A stretch of 64,000 bases of DNA, from the NCBI GenBank assembly GCA_016839815.1, contig JAEOTM010000032.1, positions 62,001 to 126,000 on the forward strand, given 5' to 3'. Positions 1 to 9,568 of the stretch are shown piece by piece (position 1 is the stretch's first letter; each line of letters opens with the position of its first letter). Below the pieces are notes generated by a model. That model made no database searches and was not told where the DNA came from. It saw only the letters and a list, made by a program, of their open reading frames with translations. This stretch comes from Candidatus Hodarchaeota archaeon. GTDB taxonomy: Archaea; Asgardarchaeota; Heimdallarchaeia; Hodarchaeales; Hodarchaeaceae. Made by a program: the position numbers and the translations under genes.

Positions 1-2
1 AA

Positions 3-278
3 GAAGCTATCGATTTTTTGAAGGCAGAGAAAGAAAAACCAAATCTAGTTTTACTAGATGTACTCATGCCAAAAATGGATGGATTAAAAGTCTGTAAGTG
101 GATAAAAGAAAATCCTGAGCTAAACAAAATTCCAGTTCTATTATTTACTGCAAAAGTAGGCAATAAAGACCGCAAAGAGGGGGAAAAAGTAGGTGCAGAT
201 GCTTACATCGCAAAACCTTTCAGTGCTGACGACTTATTAAGCCTGATTCAGACGCATCTTGATAAGGCAAAATCATAG
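3..278 (+). CDS. Response regulator receiver domain, 5' end cut by window edge
   Basis: The frame is open from the first bases of the window, so the N-terminus lies to the left. What remains is the C-terminal three quarters of a CheY-like receiver domain: the phosphoacceptor strand LVLLDVLMPKMDG, the T/S switch residue in LLFTAK, and the conserved Lys in YIAKPF. The protein ends directly after the last helix, so no output domain follows. By family it would take a phosphoryl group from a histidine kinase on the Asp of LLDV. Single-domain receivers are common in archaea with many hybrid kinases. No partner kinase is adjacent. A domain upstream of the receiver cannot be excluded. Confidence 0.85.
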   Translation, partial: EAIDFLKAEKEKPNLVLLDVLMPKMDGLKVCKWIKENPELNKIPVLLFTAKVGNKDRKEGEKVGADAYIAKPFSADDLLSLIQTHLDKAKS

Positions 279-295
279 ACCTTATTCAGTTAAAA

Positions 296-619
296 TTACT
301 GAATGTTTCTAATATACATGGTGGAAGAGGGAAAGAATTTCGTGACAGATTGAAGAAATTCATTAGTTTCATATTTCACGTGGAAAGTTAATTGCAGGGC
401 CCCTGCTTCATGAATATAGTAAAAATGGATAAGAATACTTGAGGGTTGTTTCTTTTCAAGAAAACGAAAGCGGAATTTCAGTGCAACTGGATGATTCAAT
501 ATTTTTAGGAAATCGTCTTCAAAATAACTCAAAAATAACGTATCAGGAGTCTGTTGATAGCCTGTTAGAAGATGAATACCTTCAGGCAGATACATTAAGA
601 AGGCATCCAAGGTAGTCAA
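296..619 (-). CDS. Hypothetical protein, 107 aa
   Basis: I do not recognise this protein. It begins on the base directly after the stop of the FAH-family gene on the same strand, so the two are probably co-transcribed and translationally coupled. The sequence alternates hydrophobic and aromatic residues (KFRFRF, LTFHVKY), suggesting a small beta-rich domain. It has no signal peptide, membrane segment or cysteine cluster. Its 3' end faces the end of the receiver gene 17 bases away. Confidence 0.6.
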   Translation of the reverse strand: MTTLDAFLMYLPEGIHLLTGYQQTPDTLFLSYFEDDFLKILNHPVALKFRFRFLEKKQPSSILIHFYYIHEAGALQLTFHVKYETNEFLQSVTKFFPSSTMYIRNIQ

Positions 620-1414
620 TCAATCAACTCCTACCGTCAAGGTTCCTATTTTTTCTATAGTAGCCTGTAGAATATCTCCGTGTTCAAATTTAGCTACTCC
701 CTCTGGAGTTCCAGTTGCAATCACATCCCCAGGTTCAAGTGTAATTATACTACTACAATATTCTATGATTCGATCAATTTTATGAATCATACTCTGTGTA
801 TTTCCATCTTGTCGTATTTCACTATTTACCTTGAGTCTAATAGAAAGCGAATGAGGGTCGTGGATTTCGTCAGAAGTGACTACTACAGGACCTAAAGGAC
901 AAAATGTATCAAAGCCCTTTGCAACAAACCAAGGATGCCCTTTTTCCTTTGCTTTTGATTGAATATCTCTTGCTGTAATATCCAATAAGATTGTATATCC
1001 GAAAATATGCTCTTTTGCTCTTTCCTTTGTTATATTTTTTCCTTGTTTTCCGATAATTACAGCTAATTCAATCTCATGGTGCACTTCCTGAGTTTGTTCT
1101 GGAATGATAATATTGTCACCAGGTCCTATTACTGAAGAGGGAGGTTTCAAAAACAATGGGGGAAAAGGAGGTAGTTTACTTGGATCAATTCCCATTTCTA
1201 TAGCATGGGCTGAATAATTTCTAGCTAGGCATATAATTTTCACGGGAGTAAATGGTAACTGTAATTTCGGGGCATCAGTAAGGAGTAAACTTCCTGTTTT
1301 TTCTAACAGTCGGGGATCTGAAATCAACGGTAATATACTATTCAAAGTTGGATATTTTCTAATTTCATTATCTTTCCACACTACTACTGACCCTTCGCTC
1401 AATCCAACCTTCAT
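620..1414 (-). CDS. Fumarylacetoacetate hydrolase (FAH) family protein
   Basis: This is a 264-residue FAH-fold enzyme with a short N-terminal domain and the catalytic C-terminal domain. Visible family signatures are LARNYSAHA, the metal-binding acidic strand HHEIELAVIIGK, the segment GYTILLDITARD followed by AKGFDTFCPLGP, and the C-terminal TGTPEGVA. These are the positions that bind Mg2+ or Mn2+ in acylpyruvate hydrolases, oxaloacetate decarboxylases and HpaG-type isomerases. The exact substrate cannot be read from sequence. The length is typical of stand-alone archaeal acylpyruvase-like members. It is probably the first gene of a two-gene unit with the 107-residue protein downstream. Confidence 0.9.
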   Translation of the reverse strand: MKVGLSEGSVVVWKDNEIRKYPTLNSILPLISDPRLLEKTGSLLLTDAPKLQLPFTPVKIICLARNYSAHAIEMGIDPSKLPPFPPLFLKPPSSVIGPGDNIIIPEQTQEVHHEIELAVIIGKQGKNITKERAKEHIFGYTILLDITARDIQSKAKEKGHPWFVAKGFDTFCPLGPVVVTSDEIHDPHSLSIRLKVNSEIRQDGNTQSMIHKIDRIIEYCSSIITLEPGDVIATGTPEGVAKFEHGDILQATIEKIGTLTVGVD

Positions 1415-1627
1415 AAAGTATCCTTCTGTTCATTCTAAACCTATTAGCTCTAAAATATTGTGAGTTAAACTTGAAATAATTAACTGCAATTTAATCCTGT
1501 CGATTGAAAAGTAATATGTAACTCATCCGGTTTTTCGGGAAAATAAAACAAGAAATCAATTAAAGAGCTTCCAAAACTAGTTCTATCAAGATAAAGTCTT
1601 TTGTGATAGCTTAAGTCAGGTGAAAAA

Positions 1628-2554
1628 ATGAAAGTTTTGGTTACTGGAGGAGGTGGCTTTGTAGGCAGTCATTTGATAGAAGAATTGCTTATTCAAGGTA
1701 ATGAAATCGTCTGTTTAGATAATTTCACTACAGGAAAAACCAGAAATCTAAAATCCTTTGAAGAAAGAATCACACTTATTGAAGGTGATATCTTAAATCC
1801 TAATGATATAAAAACCGCTCTTAAGGATGTGGAATCAGTATATCATCTAGCAGCACAGATTTCTGTATCTCATTCTGTCCGCGATCCACTCTACGACGCA
1901 TCAATAAATATCAATGGATTTATTAACATACTTAATGCGATCCTTAATAGGTCTGTGAAAAGAATTGTCTATGTAAGTACTGGAGGGGCAATATATGGGG
2001 AACCTAATCAGTTACCTGCTTCAGAAACAACCCTTGAAGATCCTATTTCACCTTATGGATTGAGTAAGCTTGTAGGTGAGAAATATCTAAAATGGTTTAA
2101 TTTAGCTCATGGCCTATCTTATGCAATAATTCGTCCCGCTAATATTTTTGGTCCGAGACAGGATCCTTTAGGAGAGGCAGGAGTCATTTCCATCTTTTTG
2201 GGTAAAATTTTGGAACAAGAATCTCTGGAAATATTTGGCAATGGAACTGACACAAGAGATTATGTTTATGTTAAGGATATAGCAACCATATGCACATCCG
2301 CAATGGGTTCAAAAGAAAATGATACTTTTAATGCTGGAACTGGGAAAGAGACGAGTTTAAACGACTTAGTAAGCGTTATCGAAAAAGTGACTTCATATAC
2401 TCCTAACATAAAATATTTGCCCCCACGTCCAGGAGATGTAAAGAAAATCGCTTTGGATATAAATAAAGCAAAATCCAAACTTAATTGGACACCCCAAACT
2501 ACTTTAGAAGAAGGAATTAAACACACGTGGAATTGGTTTAAAAATACAGACTAA
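1628..2554 (+). CDS. NAD-dependent sugar-nucleotide epimerase/dehydratase (extended SDR, GalE-like)
   Basis: A 308-residue extended short-chain dehydrogenase. The Rossmann dinucleotide motif TGGGGFVG is at residues 6-13, Asp31 ends beta-2 (NAD preference), the active-site Ser/Thr lies in VSTGG around 117, and the catalytic pair is Tyr143/Lys147 in YGLSK. RPANIFGPRQ and YVYVKD are typical of UDP-glucose 4-epimerase-like and related enzymes that act on nucleotide sugars for surface glycans or glycoproteins. An AGGTG ribosome site sits 5 bases before the ATG. The 3' end overlaps the convergent gene by four bases. The exact sugar specificity is unknown. Confidence 0.92.
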   Translation: MKVLVTGGGGFVGSHLIEELLIQGNEIVCLDNFTTGKTRNLKSFEERITLIEGDILNPNDIKTALKDVESVYHLAAQISVSHSVRDPLYDASININGFINILNAILNRSVKRIVYVSTGGAIYGEPNQLPASETTLEDPISPYGLSKLVGEKYLKWFNLAHGLSYAIIRPANIFGPRQDPLGEAGVISIFLGKILEQESLEIFGNGTDTRDYVYVKDIATICTSAMGSKENDTFNAGTGKETSLNDLVSVIEKVTSYTPNIKYLPPRPGDVKKIALDINKAKSKLNWTPQTTLEEGIKHTWNWFKNTD

Positions 2555-3558
2555 GTATCTATAAGAGATTGTATGAAATTCATTTTTCCTTGTAACCAAT
2601 CCTCAGTAATTTCTGATCCTCCAAACCATCTCCAGAAGGACGCAACTACCCATGGATCCAATTTTACGGCAAAACTAGGAGTTTGTGCTACAAGAAAGTA
2701 AGCCTGCCATAATTCCCCCACTGCTGTCTCGAAAAGTCTACTTGATATTGAAGATGTTGCATCTGTCTCTTTTACAGTAATACTCTGGTTTAATTTCCGC
2801 TCCGATTCATTAATGGAGACAAAGGCCGATAATATCCACATTTCTCGATCGGTACGCAAATTCCGCTGGTATAAACGATCAGCTAAGCGTTCTAATTCTT
2901 TTCGCGCATCAACTAATTTATCGTGAGTGAAGGTTGATATTCTTAGAAGTAAGTTAAAAAAATCATATAGATTCATATCTAGATTTCTAAGAGAATCGAG
3001 CAAAAAAGGAGCAGTACCCAATCCAAACGCGTTTTCAACCATCAATGGAACACAAATCGCTTCCTCTGCAGCTTTAATTAACCAAATAAAAGCATCTGCA
3101 ATCATATCTTCCTGGATTCGGTTTTTAACCCGATCCAAAAGCATCCTAGTAGTCTGTCTTTTTAGTTCAATTATCTCTGGTTGCCAAAATACTTGTTCAG
3201 CTTTTGATTTCCAATCATCTAGTTTTCCCCGAGGATCGTAGATGATTTCACCTGATTGTAAAAGTCTCATAACTGTTGCTACTTGCCAATAAGGTACATT
3301 TTTACCATTTAGGACATCCTCAAAAAATGTTCTAGGTGCCAATGTAAGTTTTACTTCAATATTCTGAAACTCAGGCAAATCTGTTATGGTAGTCTCTTTT
3401 AGATCACGAACTTTATCCCTGATTGCCCAAAAAGTGACTCTTAAATCCAACTGATCATACTGATCCCGTATTAATAATCTTCCAAGTTCCTGATCATCAG
3501 ATGATATGCGTGAAAGTAAAATTTCAACGATTTGAGTTAAAGTCTTTTGATCTACCAT
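2551..3558 (-). CDS. Hypothetical protein, possible degenerate nucleotidyltransferase-like fold
   Basis: A 335-residue, mainly helical cytoplasmic protein with no signal peptide or membrane segment. The stretch from about 45 to 120 (DLRVTFW, then LTLAPRTFFEDVL, then GEIIYDPRGKLDDW) recalls the central part of minimal nucleotidyltransferases, where a hydrophobic strand, a 'Dp.G' turn and a helix follow one another. The rest would match a helical C-terminal domain. A clear GSxxxG and DxD catalytic core is missing, so an enzymatic role is doubtful. The function is unknown. It stands alone between convergent and divergent neighbours. Confidence 0.7.
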   Translation of the reverse strand: MVDQKTLTQIVEILLSRISSDDQELGRLLIRDQYDQLDLRVTFWAIRDKVRDLKETTITDLPEFQNIEVKLTLAPRTFFEDVLNGKNVPYWQVATVMRLLQSGEIIYDPRGKLDDWKSKAEQVFWQPEIIELKRQTTRMLLDRVKNRIQEDMIADAFIWLIKAAEEAICVPLMVENAFGLGTAPFLLDSLRNLDMNLYDFFNLLLRISTFTHDKLVDARKELERLADRLYQRNLRTDREMWILSAFVSINESERKLNQSITVKETDATSSISSRLFETAVGELWQAYFLVAQTPSFAVKLDPWVVASFWRWFGGSEITEDWLQGKMNFIQSLIDT

Positions 3559-3681
3559 TACTAATTCACCAATTTCAAGTTATATAAAACACAAGTCACT
3601 TCCGCATATAATTTCCTCGTTACCGAATTCTTTTAAAAAATGTATTACCTCTGTACTAATCAACATATACAGGTGGACTCT

Positions 3682-6051
3682 ATGCCCAAAGTGAATACGA
3701 TTCAATTAATGCTAATTATACTATGTTTCCCGATTTCAGTAGCTGCTGGTCAGTTACTTACCTCCAAAAATATGTCTGTTTCTACTCAAGAAGCGAAAAA
3801 TTACGAAATTGACGCAGATGTTACGCTGACTGTCTTAGTTGTCTTGATGGAGTTAGCTGATGATCCACACCATCCAACTCACACTGTTCAACATTTTACT
3901 GATTTATTTTTTTCTTTAAACTCCTTTAGTATACGCCAATATTACATAAATGTATCCTATAACTCAGTAGATTTAACTGGAGATGTACTTGGATGGTACC
4001 AAGCAACAGAACCACTTGCTTATTATGGTGCTGGTGAACGAATTCCCCCAGGTCAAGATGCAGCCCCTTATCTACTTGCAGATGAAGCATACCAGCATGC
4101 TGTTACCGAGGGAAAAGACCCACTCTTATATGATCTTTTTGTAATAATTCATTCGGGGGATGGTCAGGAATATTCTGGGAATTCAAATGATATCTGGAGT
4201 CATCAGTGGTATGTGAGTATCGACTCTGGATGGGTTGCTTACTCAATGAATCATGAATATGTAGATTATGGAACTCCTTCACACGAACTTGGTCATGCAT
4301 TGTACTTTCCAGATTTATACGATTACCGGAACTATGAACATATCTATGCTGGTCCTTACGGGATGATGGGACGCGGTGAAAGTCATTTTTCAATCTGGAA
4401 TAAGTATTATAGTCAACTTTCCCAACCGCTTTCTGCTCAATTTCTTTCTGCTGCCTATCGTGTTCAGGTTTCAGATTATTCGATAGATACTCATTCAACA
4501 GTCACTCCAATCGGAGTAGAAGCACCCCTAGGTACCATGTGGCTTGAAATTGGGTGGAATTCGACAGGATATGCTGATCCAAACCATGGAAAGGGTTGGA
4601 CTATCACGGTGCGAGAGGATATGGACTATGATAAAACATTACCGAAATTTGGTATGGTGATAGCGGAAATAAAACTAGGTCCACGATCTTATACACAAGT
4701 AGAAGCAGAATATCCTCCATGGAATGTAATTGACGCCCATCCAGAAACTGAAGAGAATAAGGATGATGCTCCTTTTTCATTAACTACACCAGGGGATGTT
4801 GCGACATTTGTTTCGGGTGCAGGTTGGGCTGCACAAATTTTGGAAGTATTTTCCAACAAATCCTATCATATTCGCATCACAAATGAAAGCAATATACCGG
4901 TGGTAAATTTAGAAAAGCCTGTTGAAGTAATTAAAGGAACTCATGAAATACGTTTTACTGTAAACCATCTCACCTCATCAAGTATAACTTCCACTGAGGT
5001 TTCCATTGACAACGGTCCATGGGAAGCAGCATCTCCTGACGTTCTTGTGACAGATGGGTATCTTTATTCTTGGGATTCAACATTAGAACGTGAAGGAAGT
5101 CATTTAATTCGTGCACGAGCAATTGATAACACTAGTTCTCCATATATCGGGTATTCTTCATTCATCAATGTTGAAGTTGATAACCTAAATGGGACAATCC
5201 TTGTAGTGGATGATGATCTGGGTCGTGATGCTGAAGTGAGTGTTCTAGAGGCATTAGATTCGTTAGATCTTATAGATAAATCTGAGATAATGCGTACTTC
5301 ATCCTTTACTGAAGCAGAAATTACTGCAGAAGAGCTTACTCAATATAACTCCATTATCTGGGTTGGAAATCCTGAAATATCTCCATTAAGTAATTCTCAC
5401 ATTAATTACAACGAATTTAGAGAAATTAAGAGATATTTTAATACTGATCTTGGAGAAGAACGATCCCCTGGTATTATCTTTATGTCTTCATATACAATTT
5501 TTGACTTTAGCAATCAAGGAGCCGAATATCAGAATGAGTATCGAAATATCTTCCAAGCTGAATCTGTGAAAAACTTTCGAGCACCAGTTGGTATGTTGCA
5601 GGGATCGCAATTCTTAGAAGATTTACCCCAGTTTACACTGGGAAATTCTGATACTCTCCGTGCAACAAGAGGAGCTGATGGTGAATTAGTCAACCTATTA
5701 GTAGGAGCTACTCCTATTCTTGTAGATATTGATCCACAATTTGCTTCCCATGACACAAAGGGATTTTTTGTAGATAATGGCCAATATAAACTTATAAATT
5801 ATCAATTCCAACCTGAAATGGTTCCAAAAGAGGTTTTACCAGAATTGCTTCAACGTTCTCTTGATTATCTGTACATTCCTGCCAATGGATCGGAATTTAC
5901 TACTACCACAACTCCTACTCCTTCAGTTATAGATCCTGTTCCGATTATAGGTTTTGCCACTGTAGGAGGACTAGGTGTTACAGTATTATTCTTAAAATTC
6001 AGACCAAAACCTCGCAAAGGAGAATCAATTTGGATTAAGAAGAGGGAATAA
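3682..6051 (+). CDS. Secreted, membrane-anchored M6-like metalloprotease
   Basis: The zinc motif HELGHALYFPDLYD (His201, Glu202, His205 from the start used) is the HExxHxxxxPDxYD signature of immune-inhibitor-A/M6 peptidases. It is followed by GPYGMMGRG and FSIWNKYY, the usual downstream turn. The start at 3682 is preferred to 3640 because AGGTGG lies five bases upstream and the protein then opens with a signal peptide (LMLIILCFPISVAAG). A beta-rich region follows the catalytic part. A Thr/Pro stalk (TTTTTPTPS), one C-terminal transmembrane helix (IIGFATVGGLGVTVLFL) and a basic tail anchor it in the cell membrane. It probably processes extracellular protein. Confidence 0.9.
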   Translation: MPKVNTIQLMLIILCFPISVAAGQLLTSKNMSVSTQEAKNYEIDADVTLTVLVVLMELADDPHHPTHTVQHFTDLFFSLNSFSIRQYYINVSYNSVDLTGDVLGWYQATEPLAYYGAGERIPPGQDAAPYLLADEAYQHAVTEGKDPLLYDLFVIIHSGDGQEYSGNSNDIWSHQWYVSIDSGWVAYSMNHEYVDYGTPSHELGHALYFPDLYDYRNYEHIYAGPYGMMGRGESHFSIWNKYYSQLSQPLSAQFLSAAYRVQVSDYSIDTHSTVTPIGVEAPLGTMWLEIGWNSTGYADPNHGKGWTITVREDMDYDKTLPKFGMVIAEIKLGPRSYTQVEAEYPPWNVIDAHPETEENKDDAPFSLTTPGDVATFVSGAGWAAQILEVFSNKSYHIRITNESNIPVVNLEKPVEVIKGTHEIRFTVNHLTSSSITSTEVSIDNGPWEAASPDVLVTDGYLYSWDSTLEREGSHLIRARAIDNTSSPYIGYSSFINVEVDNLNGTILVVDDDLGRDAEVSVLEALDSLDLIDKSEIMRTSSFTEAEITAEELTQYNSIIWVGNPEISPLSNSHINYNEFREIKRYFNTDLGEERSPGIIFMSSYTIFDFSNQGAEYQNEYRNIFQAESVKNFRAPVGMLQGSQFLEDLPQFTLGNSDTLRATRGADGELVNLLVGATPILVDIDPQFASHDTKGFFVDNGQYKLINYQFQPEMVPKEVLPELLQRSLDYLYIPANGSEFTTTTTPTPSVIDPVPIIGFATVGGLGVTVLFLKFRPKPRKGESIWIKKRE

Positions 6052-6056
6052 AAGCT

Positions 6057-7049
6057 TCAGGAGATTTCCTCTGTTTCCTCAGTTAATACGGCTAAAACTA
6101 TACCAATTCCTATGAAAATACCTCCAATAATTGTTGAAATTGGTAGCTCTTGGGAAAGAAAGAGAAATCCTAAAAGCGAGGCACCTGCTGCTTCTCCTAA
6201 TACAGTCAACGATACAACCTGTGCTGAAAGCTTTTTCATCGAATATGTGTAGAGCGCATGACCTAATAGACTAGGCCCAATGGCTAACGCCAGAAACCAT
6301 GTCATATCTGATACTGGAAAATTCCATACATTTTCTGAAAGGTACAATGAATATAGAAATAGAAAAAATGCACAAAAAGCATTTACGAAATAAGTGTATG
6401 AGATATTAGAAACTTTGAACTGACTGCGCATTTGTTTACCAATTATAAAGTAACAGGCTACACACACTGCACCAAATAGCGCTAAAATAATCCCTTCTTG
6501 GAAAGAACCAATAAATTGATCCGAAGAACCTCCAGACGCAATGAAAATTATCCCAATAAAGCAGAAAAATAACCCAATAACTTGGTAGCGGTTGAGTGTC
6601 TCACGAAAAAGGAGAAAAGATAGAAAAATTACCCAGAGTGGAGAGGAATTGACTACAATCACTGAGGCGGCTACTGTAGTATATTCCAAACTCTGCATCC
6701 ATGAAAAAAAGTGTAACGAGAGAAAAAATCCTGCTAAAATGAAGTATTTCATGTGATCGATCGTTAAGACTTGATAAAACTGTGTTCGTATCTCGGTCAG
6801 AAACAATAGGGGACTAAGTAAAAGAACAACTAAAAACATTCTCCAAAATGCGTCAAGGATTGGTGGAGATTTACTAGTAACAATAAAGATCGAGGCTCCA
6901 GAAACAGCCAATGTAGCAATAATTAAAGCTAAATATTCGTATCTGACTGGAAATTTGTTTGTGATTTGAGATATTTCTTTCATCGTCTGATTTTTGGGAA
7001 TAAACACTAATAACTTTTCTGGAGTACGAAATTCATTGGACTTTGACAA
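6057..7049 (-). CDS. EamA/DMT-superfamily transporter
   Basis: An integral membrane protein of about 330 residues with roughly ten hydrophobic helices in two EamA halves, as in RhaT/YdcZ-like drug/metabolite transporters. Recognisable pieces are SLHFFSWMQSLEYTTVAASVIV in the first half and SLTVLGEAAGASLLGF in the second, the latter matching the conserved 'E' of DMT carriers. The longest frame begins at a TTG. An in-frame ATG at 6983 leaves 12 residues before the first helix and is a credible alternative. The substrate cannot be predicted. It is divergently arranged with endonuclease IV, with starts only about 20-90 bases apart. Confidence 0.9.
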   Translation of the reverse strand: MSKSNEFRTPEKLLVFIPKNQTMKEISQITNKFPVRYEYLALIIATLAVSGASIFIVTSKSPPILDAFWRMFLVVLLLSPLLFLTEIRTQFYQVLTIDHMKYFILAGFFLSLHFFSWMQSLEYTTVAASVIVVNSSPLWVIFLSFLLFRETLNRYQVIGLFFCFIGIIFIASGGSSDQFIGSFQEGIILALFGAVCVACYFIIGKQMRSQFKVSNISYTYFVNAFCAFFLFLYSLYLSENVWNFPVSDMTWFLALAIGPSLLGHALYTYSMKKLSAQVVSLTVLGEAAGASLLGFLFLSQELPISTIIGGIFIGIGIVLAVLTEETEEIS

Positions 7050-7068
7050 TTCAGAGAGTTAAGTCGTT

Positions 7069-7941
7069 ATGTCAATGGATAATAATACCTTACCAAGAAT
7101 TGGAGCTCATAAATCCATTGCAAATGGCATAGATAAGGCAATTGATCGTGGATTACAGAGCACTTGTGAGTGTTTACAAATTTTCACAAGACCCCCAAGA
7201 CGTTGGGATGCAGGAAAAACTACTCTCAATGATAAACAGGTTGGATATTTTTTAAATAAATCTAAAAAGGCAAACTATTTCGATACCGCAATTCATATGC
7301 CCTATCTACCTAATCTTTCTTCCCCAGAAGAGAATCTATACTATAGATCTATTAAAGTCCTCCAAGAAGAGATAAATACTTCACACCTCCTCAAATGTCC
7401 ATATGTAATTACTCATCTTGGTAGTCCAAAGCTAGAAACCCGAAAATTCGCCGTGAAACGTGTAGTGAATGCGATTAACAAGATTAGCGAAACACAGATT
7501 TCTCCTACTATGATTTTATTAGAAAATTCTACAGCGAAAAAAAGGGAATGGGGAAAAAAGATTGAAGATCTTGTTGAAGTGATAAACACAGTTGACTCAC
7601 CTCAACTTGTTGGAATATGCTTAGATACAGCGCATGCGTATGCATCTGGATACGAAATTTCGATTCCTGAAACACTGCATGAGGTTTTTGATCAGATTGA
7701 CTCTCTAGTAGGAACCGATAAAGTCCGAATTATTCATGTGAATGATTCGAAAGGACAACATAATTCAGGAATTGATCATCATGAACATATTGGACGGGGA
7801 AATATCGGTCTTGAATGTTTTAGGGAATTAATGCAACACCCACGTTTTAAGAAAATTTCCATGATTTTAGAAACTCCTAAAGATAATCAAACCAATGATA
7901 AAGACAATCTCACCCTACTTAGGAGTCTAAGAAAAAATTAA
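7069..7941 (+). CDS. nfo: Endonuclease IV (AP endonuclease)
   Basis: A TIM-barrel AP endonuclease of 290 residues. It cleaves DNA 5' to abasic sites in base excision repair. The zinc ligands are placed as in the family: GAHKS near the N-terminus (His14), AIHMPY, ITHLGSP, LLENS, CLDTAHAYASG, IIHVNDSKG, HHEHIGRG and a final ILETP. The first ATG is used; a second Met is two codons further on. With DNA polymerase IV about 5 kb away it is one of two DNA repair genes here, but they are not in one operon. Confidence 0.95.
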   Translation: MSMDNNTLPRIGAHKSIANGIDKAIDRGLQSTCECLQIFTRPPRRWDAGKTTLNDKQVGYFLNKSKKANYFDTAIHMPYLPNLSSPEENLYYRSIKVLQEEINTSHLLKCPYVITHLGSPKLETRKFAVKRVVNAINKISETQISPTMILLENSTAKKREWGKKIEDLVEVINTVDSPQLVGICLDTAHAYASGYEISIPETLHEVFDQIDSLVGTDKVRIIHVNDSKGQHNSGIDHHEHIGRGNIGLECFRELMQHPRFKKISMILETPKDNQTNDKDNLTLLRSLRKN

Positions 7942-7979
7942 ATTTATTGAAGGAATAGATGAATTAAGGTGGCTCGGAA

Positions 7980-8546
7980 ATGAAAGAATCTGAAATTGAC
8001 CTGAAGACAGCTTATCGATTTTTATATCCACGATTCACAATTGTTGTTTCATCAGGAACGCTTACTAACCCAAATGCATTAGCTATCGCATGGTCAACCC
8101 CTTTGTCGGCTGATCCTCCATTAGTTGGTGTTCTAATTTCAGAAAAACGGTATTCTTACGAGATAATAAAAAAAGAGAAGTGTTTTGTGGTAAATGTCCC
8201 AAATTTCAATCTTATTGATGAAACGCATTATGTAGGAAGAATCTCGGGGCGTGATGAACCAAATAAGGTTGAAAAAGCTGGTTTTACATTGGAAGTATCA
8301 AAAAAAGTCTCAGCACCAAGTATTAAAGAATGCAAAATTAATTTAGAGTGTACCCTTACAGATATCATAACCACTGGTGACCATGAAATGTTCATTGGAG
8401 AAATCATAGCAATTTCGGTTGATTCAGATATCCGTGACAGCTGGTCGTACAATATTGCCAAATATGAATCACTCTATTGGAGACAATCAAAGTTTAGGAA
8501 TGATGTCTATCGTCTAAAAGTATTGAATGAGGAAGAAAAGACTTGA
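7980..8546 (+). CDS. Flavin reductase-like, FMN-binding split-barrel protein
   Basis: A 188-residue member of the flavin reductase/HpaC-like split-barrel family, recognised by WSTPLSADPPLVGVLISEKRYSYEII near the N-terminus, FVVNVP, and a later HYVGRISGRDEPNKVEKAGF. Such proteins bind FMN and reduce it, or act in ferric or flavin-dependent reactions. The partner is unknown. AAGGTGG lies upstream of the ATG. Its stop codon overlaps the start of the methyltransferase by four bases (TTGA), so the two are likely translated together, although no functional link is obvious. Confidence 0.88.
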   Translation: MKESEIDLKTAYRFLYPRFTIVVSSGTLTNPNALAIAWSTPLSADPPLVGVLISEKRYSYEIIKKEKCFVVNVPNFNLIDETHYVGRISGRDEPNKVEKAGFTLEVSKKVSAPSIKECKINLECTLTDIITTGDHEMFIGEIIAISVDSDIRDSWSYNIAKYESLYWRQSKFRNDVYRLKVLNEEEKT

Positions 8547-9568
8547 ACTCACTTTCTCACGAATTAACGGTGGAAGATCAAACTGTATTCTTTCAATCCG
8601 CAGAGAATATGGAAAATATTGAATCTAGCTCAGTAACCCTAGTTGTTACTTCACCTCCTTATTGGAATGTAAGAAATTATGGTTCAGAGCAAATCGGATT
8701 CGGTCAAAGTTATACAGATTACATTAAATCGCTTGAAAAGGTATGGAAGGAATGTGAACGAGTTCTTCAGCCAAATGGAAAGATAGCTATTAATGTTCAG
8801 CCACTACCGATTGATAGTAAACATTCTGGATTTGGTCGTCGCGTTATTTTGAACATAATGTTCGATATTGAACGATATTTTTGTAGGGAAAATCAATTTT
8901 ATTTATCTGGAATGCACTATTGGGATAAAGCACCATATATTTCAAATGTATCTTGGGGAAGTTATCCTAAACCCACTAATATTGCCTCTAATACAAGTTT
9001 TGAGCAAATATTCGTTTTTGTGAAGAAAGGAAAAACGCGCAAAGTCTCATCGAGTATTATGCAAAAGAGTTTATTATCAAAAGATGAGTGGAGACATTTC
9101 GCTGTACGAGGAATTTGGGATGATATCGCGCCTGTAATTAAAATTGACTCAAAGGGTGTAAACAAATTTGGTCATTCTGCACCATTTCCAGAAGAAATCC
9201 CCTATCGAATCATTAAAATGCATACTGCTCTAGGTGAAACAGTTCTCGACCCGTTTCTAGGCTCAGGAACAACATTGAAAATCTGTCGAATTACAGGAAG
9301 AAAAGGAATAGGATTTGAAATTAATCAGGAGTATAGAGAATTAATAAAAACCAGAATTCTTGAAGACTGGCCTATCCCTTCGATCGAAGGGCAGTACAAG
9401 ACAATAGGAACCACATTTTTTTATGAGACTCTACGTCATGTTCATCAGTGGATCTCTCACGATCCAACAATGTCATTAGGTGATGTAATTTCCAAAATTC
9501 AGAAAAAGTACCCCAAGAAATATACTAAATCTTGGGTATCACATTTAAAGACTTTAATGGAAGATTAG
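8543..9568 (+). CDS. DNA methyltransferase (beta class, probably N4-cytosine or N6-adenine)
   Basis: Site-specific DNA modification enzyme of 341 residues. The catalytic motif TSPPYW (residues 36-41) precedes the SAM-binding motif DPFLGSGTT (236-244), the order of beta-class amino-methyltransferases; SPPY favours N4-cytosine or N6-adenine methylation. The region between them (KPTNIASNTSFEQIFVFVKKG) is typical too. A helical C-terminal extension of about 75 residues (ending near SWVSHLKTLMED) may aid target recognition. The TTG start overlaps the stop of the flavin reductase. No restriction endonuclease gene lies beside it, so it looks like an orphan methylase. Confidence 0.92.
   Translation: MNSLSHELTVEDQTVFFQSAENMENIESSSVTLVVTSPPYWNVRNYGSEQIGFGQSYTDYIKSLEKVWKECERVLQPNGKIAINVQPLPIDSKHSGFGRRVILNIMFDIERYFCRENQFYLSGMHYWDKAPYISNVSWGSYPKPTNIASNTSFEQIFVFVKKGKTRKVSSSIMQKSLLSKDEWRHFAVRGIWDDIAPVIKIDSKGVNKFGHSAPFPEEIPYRIIKMHTALGETVLDPFLGSGTTLKICRITGRKGIGFEINQEYRELIKTRILEDWPIPSIEGQYKTIGTTFFYETLRHVHQWISHDPTMSLGDVISKIQKKYPKKYTKSWVSHLKTLMED

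Noticed and set aside
4103-4498. A 131-codon frame on the minus strand inside the M6 protease gene.
   Set aside because: It lies wholly over the zinc-site region of a well-supported gene, has no domain, and its composition is that of an antisense shadow.
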